From positions 62,001 to 126,000 of the forward strand of contig CACYQD010000005.1 of assembly GCA_902776475.1 (NCBI GenBank): DNA of 64,000 nt, written 5' to 3'. This document shows positions 35,005-44,130 of the stretch, piece by piece; the first letter of the stretch is position 1, and each line of letters opens with the position of its first letter. The DNA is from an uncultured Prevotellaceae bacterium (GTDB lineage: Bacteria > Bacteroidota > Bacteroidia > Bacteroidales > Bacteroidaceae). The notes under the pieces are model-generated. The model saw nothing but the letters and a program-made list of their open reading frames with translations. It did no database searches and was not told where the DNA came from. The translations under genes and the position numbers were made by a program.

Positions 35005-38000
35005 ATGATGAAAACACTACGATTACTCATGCTAATACTGCTATGTGCAGTATTCAGAACGGCGTGGGGTGAGGATGTCACTAAGACATACACCTTTACT
35101 GCCAAAAATTGGACTGCCACATGTAATGAATCAGACGCTAATTGGACATCAGGAAAAGATGGCGCTGGATTCTCAAATGATGGAGTACAAGTAACAACCA
35201 ATTCAACAGGTGCAAATGCCACCTCTCCCATTTCATTTACCAATGTCAAAAAGGTTGTTATTACTTATAATACCAACAAATCAGCTGGTGCTGGTACTTT
35301 TGGGGTTATAGTGGGTAATAATCCAGAAGAGACAGCAGAAGCAGGTTATTCTGGTTCTGGCGACGGAAGAACGGCAAAATACACTTCAGAGATTAATTAT
35401 TCTACGCCTCAGTCTGGAATTGTAAAACTAACTGTCAATTGTACGACAAACTCTTTGTACGTTGTAAGTATTGCAATTACAGCTGAAGGGACTAACGAAG
35501 TCACTTTAAAGAATCCCGAATTCGAATTTAAGCCTAATTCCCTCACCGCTACGATAGGTAAAGATTTCACCGAGCCCGAGCTGAAATATGCCGAAGGCTT
35601 CGACGGCACCGTGACCTACAGCATTGATCCCGCTGGAGTAGCCACCATCAACGCCAGCACAGGCAAGCTGACCCTCGTAGCAGCTGGCACAGCCACCGTG
35701 ACCGCCAAATCTGCTGAAACCGACAATTACCTAGCAGGCGAAGCTTCATATGCTCTCACCGTGAAGGAAGCTCCCGCACCTGTCACCGATGCTATCTGGG
35801 CTGAGGACTGGCAGACGACTTCTGTAGGCGACAAGGTTGAAGATGTAGAGAATGCAGCAGCCACCTACACTGGTGACGATGGCGGCTTTATAAAAATATA
35901 TGCAAGCAGTACTGATGACACTAACATGGAGCTGCTCGTACCGAAATCAAGCCGCAAATTGTCCTTCCAAGCCGACATCGACCTCAAGGGCGAAAGCGGC
36001 AACCTCGACCTCACCTTCACCTGCAACCAGAAGCTGAACGTAACCTCTTCGACCACTGGAGTCCAGATTGTTGCTGGAGACGTAGAGATCAACGCCTATA
36101 CTTATATCGTGTTTGTGCCTTCTGGAACGCAGAAGCTCAACCTTACCTTTGCAACGAGTAAAGACTCCAACGCCCGTTTGGACAACCTAAAACTGGTGAA
36201 GAGCGACAACCAGGATCCTCCCGTTGTTGAGAAGAAAGATCCCGAACTGGCTTTCAATTCCGCCTCTCTGACCGTCACCATGGGTGACACCTTCACAGAA
36301 CCTGTGCTGACCAACAAGGGCGACGGAGCTGTGACCTACAGCATTGACCCATCTGGTGTGGCCACCATCGACGCCGCCACTGGCAAGCTGACCCTCGTGG
36401 CAGCAGGCACAGCCACCGTGACCGCTAAATCTGCTGAGACCGCCAATTACAAAGAGGGCACAGCTTCCTATTCCCTCACCGTGAATAAGCAGACACAGAA
36501 CACAGAACCGTTCCTGGAGACCTTCGACCAGATTGAGGGAGAAGGTGGCAACGACGACCAGTTTGCTGGTATTTCGAATTCCGCAATGACCTCAGAAGAT
36601 CCTACGGATGAAACTTGGACAACTCTTGACAAAGCTTATAAGGCAAAACAATGCGCCAAGTTTGGAACAAGTAGTGCAAACTGCACAATGACCACCCGCG
36701 CCATTGGTATCTCTGGCGACGGCGGTCTAACCTTCCGTGCCGCTGGATGGGGAGCAGGTACAAATACATTGACCGTGAAGGTTGAGGGAGCCACCCCGGA
36801 AGGCAACACCGATATTACCCTCGTCAACGGCGAATGGAAAAACTATACAATCGGACTGAAAAATGGTAACGGCAATGTCACGGTTACATTCGAAGGCAAG
36901 AGAGGCTTTATCGATGATATCCTGGTGAAGAGTGGAGCTGTTGTTATCAAGAAAGAAGCTGAGTTTGAATTCTCTTCTGATAAGCTTGACGTTACTATAG
37001 GTAAAGATTTCACCGAGCCCGAGCTGAAATATGCCGAAGGCTTCGACGGCACAGTGACCTACAGCATCGAACCGGCTACTGGCGTGGCCACCATCGATGC
37101 CGCTACTGGCAAACTGACAATCATAGCAGCAGGTACAGCTACCGTGACTGCATCGTCAGCCGAGACCGACAATTTCTACGCCGGTAAGGCCAGCTATCTC
37201 CTCTCCGTCGTTGACGCTGCTGTCACCTACGACATCGCTGGCATCAAGGGCATCGGTGACGACAAAACCGGCGTGCTGAAGTTTGAGGACGCCCAGGTGC
37301 TCTATAAGGGTAAGAATGACATGTACGTGAAGGACAAGTCTGGAGCCATCGACTTCTTCAGGACCACGAACTTCAGCTATGAGACTGGCCAGATTCTGAA
37401 TGGTACCGCCAAGGTGACCTTCAAGAACTACAACGGACTGCCCGAGATCACAGCCGTAGCTGACGCCGACGTGACCGCCACCGCAGGCACTGCCACCCCG
37501 ACAGCAGTATCCAACCTGGCCGACGTGACACTCGAGAAATATGTCTGCGACCTCGTCACCGTGACCGGCACCCTCAAGATTGACGGCAAGAACTACTATG
37601 TGACCGATGGCACCACAGACTTGATGATCTACGACAAATTCGAGCTTTTCAAGGAAAACAAGAAACTCACGGATGCCGTTGAAGGCTCTGCTGTGACAGC
37701 CACAGGTATTGTGATTGTTTTCCAGAACAAGCCTGAGATTGCCCTCACCGAACTGGAGGTGGAGAGCGAGATCATCACCGTTGACATCAGCGGCGCTGGA
37801 TTCGCCACCTTGTATTACAGCGACAAGAACCTCAAGGTGCCCGACGGCGTGACAGCCTTCACCTGCAAGGCCAACAGCGCCACCAAGACCCTGGAGTCTA
37901 AGGAATACAGCGTTATCCCGGCAGGAAGCGCCGTCGTGCTCAAGGCAGCCCAGGGCAGCTACAGCTTCGTGGTGACCGTCACCGCTGACGAGAAAGACAA

Positions 38001-38355
38001 CGAGAACATGCTCATGGGATCTGACGTGGCAGCCACCACCGAGGCACCAAGAGAAGGCGACTATAAGTTCTTCATGCTCGCCGACGACGAGGAGCTCGGC
38101 GTAGGCTTCTTCCCAGGCGCCAAGAACTGCGGCCCGTTCACCAGCGGAGCCCACAAGGCATATCTCGCAGTGCCCGCCAGCATGGCAGCCGACTACTACA
38201 CTTTCGACTTCCTCGACGGTATCAAGGGCGTCACCCTGCCAGCCACCATCAATGCCGACTCCGAGATCTACACCCTCTCCGGCATGCGCGTGAAGGCCAG
38301 CGACCTGAAGAAGGGCGTCTATATCGTCAACGGTTCAAAGATTATTATCAAATAA
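35005..38355 (+). CDS. large secreted multidomain protein with Big2-like repeats and sorting tail
   Basis: 1116 residues with a signal peptide (MMKTLRLLMLILLCAVFRTAWG). Three bacterial-Ig-like (Big2-type) modules are recognisable by VTYSI(D/E)PA, GVATI(N/D)A(S/A)TGKLT and AAGTATVTA, at roughly 185-250, 415-485 and 655-725; between them lie jelly-roll-like carbohydrate-binding or choice-of-anchor segments. Residues ~730-925 contain OB-fold-like stretches. The C-terminus (YTLSGMRVKASDLKKGVYIVNG) is a type-IX-like or Prevotella surface-sorting tail. No catalytic domain is recognised; an adhesin or glycan-binding role is inferred. A small acidic peptide gene follows after 27 bases. Confidence 0.8.
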   Translation: MMKTLRLLMLILLCAVFRTAWGEDVTKTYTFTAKNWTATCNESDANWTSGKDGAGFSNDGVQVTTNSTGANATSPISFTNVKKVVITYNTNKSAGAGTFGVIVGNNPEETAEAGYSGSGDGRTAKYTSEINYSTPQSGIVKLTVNCTTNSLYVVSIAITAEGTNEVTLKNPEFEFKPNSLTATIGKDFTEPELKYAEGFDGTVTYSIDPAGVATINASTGKLTLVAAGTATVTAKSAETDNYLAGEASYALTVKEAPAPVTDAIWAEDWQTTSVGDKVEDVENAAATYTGDDGGFIKIYASSTDDTNMELLVPKSSRKLSFQADIDLKGESGNLDLTFTCNQKLNVTSSTTGVQIVAGDVEINAYTYIVFVPSGTQKLNLTFATSKDSNARLDNLKLVKSDNQDPPVVEKKDPELAFNSASLTVTMGDTFTEPVLTNKGDGAVTYSIDPSGVATIDAATGKLTLVAAGTATVTAKSAETANYKEGTASYSLTVNKQTQNTEPFLETFDQIEGEGGNDDQFAGISNSAMTSEDPTDETWTTLDKAYKAKQCAKFGTSSANCTMTTRAIGISGDGGLTFRAAGWGAGTNTLTVKVEGATPEGNTDITLVNGEWKNYTIGLKNGNGNVTVTFEGKRGFIDDILVKSGAVVIKKEAEFEFSSDKLDVTIGKDFTEPELKYAEGFDGTVTYSIEPATGVATIDAATGKLTIIAAGTATVTASSAETDNFYAGKASYLLSVVDAAVTYDIAGIKGIGDDKTGVLKFEDAQVLYKGKNDMYVKDKSGAIDFFRTTNFSYETGQILNGTAKVTFKNYNGLPEITAVADADVTATAGTATPTAVSNLADVTLEKYVCDLVTVTGTLKIDGKNYYVTDGTTDLMIYDKFELFKENKKLTDAVEGSAVTATGIVIVFQNKPEIALTELEVESEIITVDISGAGFATLYYSDKNLKVPDGVTAFTCKANSATKTLESKEYSVIPAGSAVVLKAAQGSYSFVVTVTADEKDNENMLMGSDVAATTEAPREGDYKFFMLADDEELGVGFFPGAKNCGPFTSGAHKAYLAVPASMAADYYTFDFLDGIKGVTLPATINADSEIYTLSGMRVKASDLKKGVYIVNGSKIIIK

Positions 38356-38382
38356 CGTATCAAAAAGAAAGGAACGACAGAT

Positions 38383-38559
38383 ATGAAATCATATATCTCA
38401 CCTGACATCAGGACAGTGGAAATCGGCGAAGTGATGGACAGCAGCTACGGTTTCGACATCATCAGCGGCACCGAGAAAGATCCCGACGAGCAGCTTGCCA
38501 ACCCGGCAGCCTTCGAAGAAGACGAAGCGCCCATCAACAAGGGCATCTGGGAGGAATAA
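38383..38559 (+). CDS. small acidic peptide paired with the large secreted protein
   Basis: 58 residues: MKSYISPDIRTVEIGEV at the start, a D/E/P-rich middle, and a tryptophan near the end (KGIWEE). AAGGA lies eight to twelve bases before the ATG. It has no signal peptide and no membrane segment. The layout (basic MKxYI(S/A)P start, polar acidic middle, W plus acidic end) is shared with the 72-residue gene at 39558, which likewise directly follows a giant secreted protein. Function unknown. Confidence 0.65.
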   Translation: MKSYISPDIRTVEIGEVMDSSYGFDIISGTEKDPDEQLANPAAFEEDEAPINKGIWEE

Positions 38560-38583
38560 GCCTCACCAATGGGCTTTACGTTT

Positions 38584-38616
38584 ACAGGCAGGGACAGCGT
38601 TCTCTGCCTGTTTTTT
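38584..38616 (+). terminator. Rho-independent terminator
   Basis: 8-bp perfect stem ACAGGCAG/CTGCCTGT followed by TTTTTT, ending the secreted-protein/small-peptide unit. Confidence 0.85.
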
Positions 38617-38693
38617 ATGGGACAATGCTACAACAGAATCAATGTGTAATCAATAGGATGTTTATATAAAACCATGAAATTAATCCATAAATA

Positions 38694-38725
38694 TTTGGAA
38701 CAAGTTATTTAATTCGTTAACTTTG
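38694..38725 (+). promoter_or_regulatory. higBA promoter
   Basis: TTTG at 38694-38697, exactly 20 bases, TAACTTTG at 38718-38725; 14 bases before the toxin ATG. Confidence 0.8.
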
Positions 38726-38739
38726 CAGAAATATTGTAT

Positions 38740-39087
38740 ATGGATAAAATCAGAACTATCAGACTTTTTAAAACATACTATATAGATTTCTATCTGGCAC
38801 AATCATTACCTGTCAGAAATAAAATCAATTATGTACTTAAACTACTGGAGACACAACTTAATATCTCATCCAAGTTTTTCAAATATTTACAAGGTTCTGA
38901 TGGAATATATGAAATTAGAGTAGAATATGGCGGAAATACCTTCAGAATTTTCTGTTGTAAAGATGAAGACGCTATTGTAGTGCTCTTTCATGGAATTCAA
39001 AAGAAATCTCAAAAAACTCCTCAGAAGGAGATTAAAAAGGCGGAAATGATTAAAAATGAATATTTTAAAAGTAAGGAGGGAAAATAA
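38740..39087 (+). CDS. HigB/RelE-type toxin (Gp49-like, DUF891)
   Basis: 115 residues from the ATG at 38740 (the TTG at 38734 is less likely). The fold-typical core KFFKYLQGSDGIYEIRVEYGGNTFRIFC and VVLFHGIQKKSQKTP matches phage-derived Gp49/HigB toxins, which are ribosome-dependent mRNA endonucleases. The toxin-before-antitoxin order and TAATG overlap with the next gene are characteristic of higBA. The DNA is richer in A+T than the genes on either side of the accessory block. Confidence 0.85.
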   Translation: MDKIRTIRLFKTYYIDFYLAQSLPVRNKINYVLKLLETQLNISSKFFKYLQGSDGIYEIRVEYGGNTFRIFCCKDEDAIVVLFHGIQKKSQKTPQKEIKKAEMIKNEYFKSKEGK

Positions 39088-39398
39088 TGAACATTAATGA
39101 ACGAGAAAAATTCTTGAATTGTAAAAGTCTTGATGACATTCTCGACCTGGAATATGGGGAAAGAGGGACTGAAGAAAGAGAAAAGTTTGAGGCAGAAGCA
39201 GAAGCATTCTGCCTTGCTGAGGCCTTGAAACAGCACAGGAAAGAAGCGGGGTTAACACAAGAGCAACTTGCCGAAAGGATTGGCACAAAAAAAACCTACA
39301 TATCCAAAATTGAGAACGGTCATACAGACATTCAACTCACAACCCTTTTCAGAATATTCGCAGGCTTAGGGAAACGTGTTTCCATAACCCTTGTATGA
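39087..39398 (+). CDS. HigA-type XRE antitoxin
   Basis: 103 residues. The N-terminal ~40 residues are acidic and charged (toxin-binding); an XRE helix-turn-helix follows (HRKEAGLTQEQLAERIGTKK, then TYISKIENGHTDIQL). AGGAGGG precedes the start codon, which shares one base with the toxin stop. It should neutralise HigB and repress the promoter at 38694. Confidence 0.88.
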   Translation: MNINEREKFLNCKSLDDILDLEYGERGTEEREKFEAEAEAFCLAEALKQHRKEAGLTQEQLAERIGTKKTYISKIENGHTDIQLTTLFRIFAGLGKRVSITLV

Positions 39399-39507
39399 CT
39401 TTCCAATCATTTTGCCACTGGGAAACCCATTGAGGAAATCCAAGGGCAAATGCGACACCAACGGATCAACGGGGCTTCTGCCTCATGAAAGAACAAGGAT
39501 ATAATGA

Positions 39508-39537
39508 CACAGGCCGCAGAACGATCTGCGGCCTGTG
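39508..39537. terminator. possible bidirectional terminator hairpin
   Basis: 13-bp perfect stem (CACAGGCCGCAGA/TCTGCGGCCTGTG) with an ACGA loop between convergent higA and the 72-residue gene. T tracts on either side are weak (GGTTTATTG on plus), so termination may rely on stem strength. Confidence 0.6.
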
Positions 39538-39557
39538 GGTTTATTGTCTGAATGGAT

Positions 39558-39776
39558 TTAGAAATGGTCCCAGAGATTGTTCGAGAATTGGTTGGACATG
39601 TTTGGTTCTTCATCGTTGTTATCGGGATTGGGATCGATGGTTGGTTCACCATCTCCTCCACCACCGCTGAAGGTATTCATCAATTTATCCTGAAGGACGT
39701 TGCTTCCTATCGAGAGATTGATTTGTTCTGCCTCTGGTGCGATATAGATCTTTTTCATTTTTTCGATGATTTTCAT
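39558..39776 (-). CDS. small acidic peptide paired with the 1213-residue secreted protein
   Basis: 72 residues. GGGAGG nine bases upstream supports the ATG at 39776, though the internal MKKIYIAPEAEQINL (39758) matches the start of its counterpart at 38383. A GGGG turn is followed by an acidic, N/P-rich segment (DPNPDNNDEEPN), ending in NNLWDHF. No signal peptide. It follows the giant secreted gene by 17 bases. Function unknown; proteins of this general look are common in Prevotella but uncharacterised. Confidence 0.7.
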   Translation of the reverse strand: MKIIEKMKKIYIAPEAEQINLSIGSNVLQDKLMNTFSGGGGDGEPTIDPNPDNNDEEPNMSNQFSNNLWDHF

Positions 39777-39793
39777 AACTTGGTCCTCCCTGA

Positions 39794-42700
39794 TTATTTG
39801 ATGATCATTTTTTGTCCATTGTGAATATAGACGCCCTTGGCCGTTGGTTCGGCACTGAGTTTACGTCCGTCAACTGTGTACCATGCGCCACTTTCAGTGT
39901 CGAGGTTGAGTTCAGCACCCTGTATCACTGTCGTGCCATCGCCGAAGTCCATGGTGAACTCCAGAGCTTCAGCTTCAGCCGTGAAGACAAAGTAAGCACG
40001 GAAGGCGTTCAATGTACGGTCCTTGCCAGTATGCTTCAGTTTGCTGCCAGCGGTCATGTAGTAGATGTTGGAATTATGTTCGGCTGTAATGTCGAAGGCA
40101 TCGTAATATCCTTTGAACTGCACGCATCCGTCAGCTTTGTTGATTGTCGCCGGTTCGGCTTCAACAATATTCACATTCATGAACAACGGGTTGACTATGT
40201 TGTCTCCACTATCATCCCATTTGATAATATACGGCGTGCCTGCCACCAATTCTTCAGTGATATCGCTACCGAAGTTCAGTGTTACATGTGTTCCTTCCAT
40301 CGTGGCATCGGTAAGTGTCTTGGCTGTAGCACCATAAAGGACACCATCTTTGTCGGTGAGGTCCACATTGAACGGCAAGCACAGCGTGTTCCAACTGCCG
40401 CCCTTGACAAGCGTGCGGCCACCGAGCATCACATTGGCAAGACCCTCATTAGCGGAAATGATGTCGGTGTTGTCTTCGCCGTCGTCAGTGAAAATGACTG
40501 TTGGTTTATAAAGATGGATATTACCCATGGCAATATTACCCTTGTCCTTTGTGTAAATCCACTTGATGTATCTTGCATTGGAAGGAACGTCTGAATAGAT
40601 ATATGTCTTAGCCGTACTTTCAACGTCACTAATGGTTTTAAAGTCTGTATAATTGATACCGTCAATCGATGTTTTAACGACCATATTTCCACCAGAGAAG
40701 CTATTTCCTTTCATGTCAAATGACAAGATTCCTGGTTCTTCCATGAATTTCAAGACAAGAGCATCGCCATCATCATCAAATTTTAATTTCAAGTCTGAAG
40801 AATAAGTCCCAACTCCTGAACCTGATAGTCCAGTTGGATAAGAACCATCACTATATTCAAATGGCAAAGTAGCATAGTCTATAACATACTTATTCTGCGT
40901 TATTGTTATGAGAGAAGAATAGATTTCATTGGCATGACTATCAAGACCATAAACCTTCATATATGCAGTACGGGCATTTCCTTCATTAGAATTTATAATA
41001 TAAGAGATATTCTTATTATTATTAGCATCTATTTCAGCGATTATCCAATCGTAAGTGGTCTGAGTTGTTCCATCTGCTGCAAAAAAATGAACTTCTGCGA
41101 ATTCTGGATCAACACCATTGTAAGTAACATTAATCGTTCCCTCATGCTCCCCTGCATCAACATTTAGAGATGTTTGAGCAACAGTAATATTTGCAACAAA
41201 CCGACTTACATTGATATTGCCCAAAGCCACATTACCAGATGCCTTATTCGAATAAAGCCACTTAATGTATCTTACATTCTCTGAAAGATTGTCGTATGTC
41301 TTTTTCGTTTTATTAGATGGTAATGAAGAGAAAGATTCCAATACCGTATAATTATTGCCATCCTCTGATGTGAGAACCTGGAATGTACCGCTAGTTGAGA
41401 AACTCATGCCTTGAATATCAAATGAAAGAGAACCAGGAGCTTCATTTATCTTCAAAATAAGCCAGTCTCCTGTTGTATCAAACTTCAATCTTGGGGAACT
41501 CGCATTTGCGCCATAATCACCGACACCAGATTGAGTAAGACCTTCTGGAAGATTAGTATTTCCTCCATTATATTCAAATGGCAAGGTCGCATAGTCAACT
41601 AGTATCTTGTTTTGTGTGATAGTAATGAGCTCTGAATAAACGTCGTTTCTTTCTAAATCCTTACCATATATCTTAAAATAAGTCGAACGAACTGCACCTT
41701 CGTTGGATTCTATTGCATACATAAAATTCAAATCATCATCGAAAGTGCGTTGGTCAAGCCAACTAGGAGCCTCGCACTCATTACCTGCAGCATCATAGAA
41801 TATTACATTAACACCTTCATTTTCTATGTCAATATTTTTATAAGTGACACGAATGATTCCATCAGTTGCTTCTGCTGTTGCTTCGATTGTCTTTCTATCT
41901 ACCTTAATCGACGGTGTATTGATCTCTATATTTGTTGGATTGACGATTTGCAAAGCGTCATAATAACCTATATTACCTGTCAAAGTGATGATGTCATTAA
42001 CCACCACATCAGAAAGAGTACCCTTGACCAAGATCGTATTGTTACCTTGGGCTATGGTTGTGCCGCTACTGCTTGTGCTTGCAACCTTGGCATTCACAAT
42101 CTTAATGAGTTTGGCTTGATTGTCATTAGTTATTTCGGCTATAGTCATGACTGAGGGCTCCACAGTATTGTTTTGAGATACCACATTACAAGTAGGACTA
42201 GTGATTTCCAACAATCCATGATAGCTAGAATTATTCAATGTTCCCTTTACAGTGATTTCGTCACCAACGGCAACAGAGATGTTTCCATAAACAACTATAG
42301 CTGCGGTTGCGTCTTGTATATATGCTGTCGTGTTATTTCCACTTACACTCTTACTGGTAACAATACCTCTTGTGATGACCTCTCCTGTTGCTTGAGCCCG
42401 GGCTTGGGCGATAGTCTTTTCAGTCTCGATGTTGTATTGGGCTGAGGCAACCTCACTGGCCTTTGTTCCTACATAAGCTATGGCTTTCAGTGTCTTTGTC
42501 TCTGAGATTTCAATAGCATTAGAATATGGAGTACTGGCATTAGTTGGAGTAGAGCCATCCAACGTGTAATAAATCGAAGCATTTGTGGATTCACAACTGA
42601 TTGACACATTTTGTACTTCTGTGTATGTGCCTGCAGCAGGGCTGAATGTCGGAGTAGCGACAGCGATAACATATTCAGCTGTGGCAACTTTACTGGCTTC

Positions 42701-43435
42701 GTTCCCCACATATGCAATGGCTTTAAGGGTCGCTGACTCTGAGATTTGGATAGCACTGGTGTATGGAGTACTGGCTTTAGTTGGAGTTTTGCCATCCAAC
42801 GTATAATAAATCGAAGCACCAGAAGTCTCGCAACTGATTGTTACTGATTGTGGATTATAATAAGTGTCAGAACTGAGACTGATGACAGGTGTTTTAACAG
42901 AACTTTGAGCTTCTTCTACAAGTTTGTAAACTTTTATGGCATGAGGGTAACTTGACATTCCTGACTGGGCATATGCTTTATACAAATGACTCGTACTATT
43001 TGTATATCCTAAAATTCGAGGTAAATTGCTGCTCAAGTTACTATTATTCAAAAACCAGAATGAGTTATCAGTTTGCTTGATAATCGACCAATCACTGGCG
43101 TTATTCTGGGTTCCTAAGCTCATATCTGTACCAGAAGAATTTATCAGGTAATTTTCATTCTTAACATTCTTCAAATAAAAGCCAGTTGTTGCTGTTTCCA
43201 ACGTCCATATATAGCTTTCTGTACCTTCAAGTTCTGAGGTTTTATAAGTGTTTGTTGTCGCAAGGGCTTTATTAGAAATCTCATTATTCATGACATAGTC
43301 ATCCTGCTCGAACACATATAACCCGCCAGCTTCCACGGAGGAGACTTGCTCTAATTTGTAAGTCTTTTGTGCCCATCCAACACTGAACACCGCACATAGC
43401 AGTGTCAACATAAGAAATCGTAGATTTTTTTTCAT
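39794..43435 (-). CDS. giant secreted multidomain protein with CHB_HEX_C, OB-fold and BACON-like modules
   Basis: 1213 residues from the ATG at 43435 with a signal peptide (MKKNLRFLMLTLLCAVFSVGWAQ). Order: an N-terminal ricin/lipocalin-like beta region; two chitobiase C-terminal-type modules (ASIYYTLDG(K/S)TPT) at about 185-330; an OB-fold domain (ITRGIVTSKSVSG, AYIQDATAAIVVYG) at about 340-470; then two alternating blocks of BACON-like plus discoidin-like domains (ITQNKILVDYATLPFEYNGG; ITQNKYVIDYATLPFEYSDG); a linker with NTLCLPFNVDL; and a C-terminal sorting tail (YTVDGRKLSAEPTAKGVYI). No enzyme domain. Upstream half is clearly A+T-rich, unlike most of the window. Confidence 0.8.
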   Translation of the reverse strand: MKKNLRFLMLTLLCAVFSVGWAQKTYKLEQVSSVEAGGLYVFEQDDYVMNNEISNKALATTNTYKTSELEGTESYIWTLETATTGFYLKNVKNENYLINSSGTDMSLGTQNNASDWSIIKQTDNSFWFLNNSNLSSNLPRILGYTNSTSHLYKAYAQSGMSSYPHAIKVYKLVEEAQSSVKTPVISLSSDTYYNPQSVTISCETSGASIYYTLDGKTPTKASTPYTSAIQISESATLKAIAYVGNEASKVATAEYVIAVATPTFSPAAGTYTEVQNVSISCESTNASIYYTLDGSTPTNASTPYSNAIEISETKTLKAIAYVGTKASEVASAQYNIETEKTIAQARAQATGEVITRGIVTSKSVSGNNTTAYIQDATAAIVVYGNISVAVGDEITVKGTLNNSSYHGLLEITSPTCNVVSQNNTVEPSVMTIAEITNDNQAKLIKIVNAKVASTSSSGTTIAQGNNTILVKGTLSDVVVNDIITLTGNIGYYDALQIVNPTNIEINTPSIKVDRKTIEATAEATDGIIRVTYKNIDIENEGVNVIFYDAAGNECEAPSWLDQRTFDDDLNFMYAIESNEGAVRSTYFKIYGKDLERNDVYSELITITQNKILVDYATLPFEYNGGNTNLPEGLTQSGVGDYGANASSPRLKFDTTGDWLILKINEAPGSLSFDIQGMSFSTSGTFQVLTSEDGNNYTVLESFSSLPSNKTKKTYDNLSENVRYIKWLYSNKASGNVALGNINVSRFVANITVAQTSLNVDAGEHEGTINVTYNGVDPEFAEVHFFAADGTTQTTYDWIIAEIDANNNKNISYIINSNEGNARTAYMKVYGLDSHANEIYSSLITITQNKYVIDYATLPFEYSDGSYPTGLSGSGVGTYSSDLKLKFDDDGDALVLKFMEEPGILSFDMKGNSFSGGNMVVKTSIDGINYTDFKTISDVESTAKTYIYSDVPSNARYIKWIYTKDKGNIAMGNIHLYKPTVIFTDDGEDNTDIISANEGLANVMLGGRTLVKGGSWNTLCLPFNVDLTDKDGVLYGATAKTLTDATMEGTHVTLNFGSDITEELVAGTPYIIKWDDSGDNIVNPLFMNVNIVEAEPATINKADGCVQFKGYYDAFDITAEHNSNIYYMTAGSKLKHTGKDRTLNAFRAYFVFTAEAEALEFTMDFGDGTTVIQGAELNLDTESGAWYTVDGRKLSAEPTAKGVYIHNGQKMIIK
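42480..42880. repeat. internal DNA duplication, ~237-base period
   Basis: The two chitobiase-type modules of the giant protein are close copies at DNA level (for example the AACGT preceding the YYTLDG codons occurs at 42561 and 42798), indicating a recent in-frame duplication. Confidence 0.75.
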
Positions 43436-43581
43436 AAATATAAAGTTTTGGTTAATAATGACAAAAATGAATAGTAGTAATGATGGAAGGAGCAAGGAGG
43501 AAAAACCATGATAGTTATTAGGAATATGCATTTTTTGCGTGTCAAGGTATCCTTCAATGCCTTATAGACCCATTATGTCGG

Positions 43582-43613
43582 CAAATTTAGACATTATTTG
43601 TCAAAATAACAAA
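43582..43613 (-). promoter_or_regulatory. promoter for the 1213-residue gene
   Basis: On the minus strand TTTG (43613-43610), 20 bases, TAAATTTG (43589-43582) is a full match to the consensus. This predicts an A/T-rich 5' leader of about 140 bases. Confidence 0.65.
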
Positions 43614-43724
43614 AATTTAGCACTTTTTCTTCTAGAAGAAAAGCATATCCCATGCGACAATGTGGAATGCAACCAGTTTGACGACAGTTTCACCCGATTA
43701 TTCCTTTTTGAGGGCTATCGCGAT

Positions 43725-43784
43725 TCAATTATACAAAAATGCGTAACGCAATTTTGTATAATTGATCTTTTTTGATTATCTTTG
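43725..43784 (+). promoter_or_regulatory. inverted repeat and intact promoter before the ATPase remnant
   Basis: A 19-bp inverted repeat with one mismatch and a TAA loop (arms 43725-43743 and 43747-43765; core CAATTATACAAAA) overlaps the -33 element. TTTG at 43753-43756, 20 bases, TATCTTTG at 43777-43784 is a full consensus promoter 36 bases before the remnant ATG. The dyad could be an operator. Confidence 0.7.
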
Positions 43785-43819
43785 TGCCATCATTGCGAAA
43801 CTGCTAATCACTTAAGAAG

Positions 43820-44037
43820 ATGAAGAATCCATTCCTGACTTACGGATATAATGGTCCGGAAAGGACATCCAGCCTACAAGTAGTAAGTTTATCAAAAAAT
43901 ACCATCTCACATCTGCCAGTACCGTTCAAAGAGCCATGACGGCTCTTCAAGAGAAGGATATTCTCACAAGCAGCAATGGTCATTATTATTTATACGACTA
44001 TTTCTTGTACCTTTGGCTGAAAAAACAAAGAGAATGA
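43820..44037 (+). pseudogene. AAA-ATPase remnant (start and end of gene only)
   Basis: From 43820 the reading MKNPFLTYGYNGPE matches the start of a common Bacteroidetes AAA-ATPase family. After about 40 bases the frame changes and from about 43890 the sequence reads KFIKKYHLTSASTVQRAMTALQEKDIL and GHYYLYDYFLYLWLKKQ, the usual C-terminal winged-helix and tail of the same family, ending with TGA at 44035. The ~300-residue centre, including Walker motifs, is deleted, with a frameshift at the join. The match is from memory of the family, not a search. Confidence 0.7.
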
Positions 44038-44130
44038 TCAGTGTCTGTCAGGAGTTTCATACACCAAAGGATAGAAATTGCGCCAACCGTCATGATGACA
44101 ATTGGCGCAATTATGTTGGAAGAGAACAGG

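Noticed and set aside
38383-39776. RiPP precursor cluster
   Set aside because: The small peptides have leader-like and acidic parts, but no modification enzyme, protease-transporter or radical-SAM gene lies in the window.
43539-43775. 78-residue plus-strand frame before the ATPase remnant
   Set aside because: No family resemblance, no promoter or ribosome site, overlaps the promoter of the giant gene and the inverted repeat at 43725.
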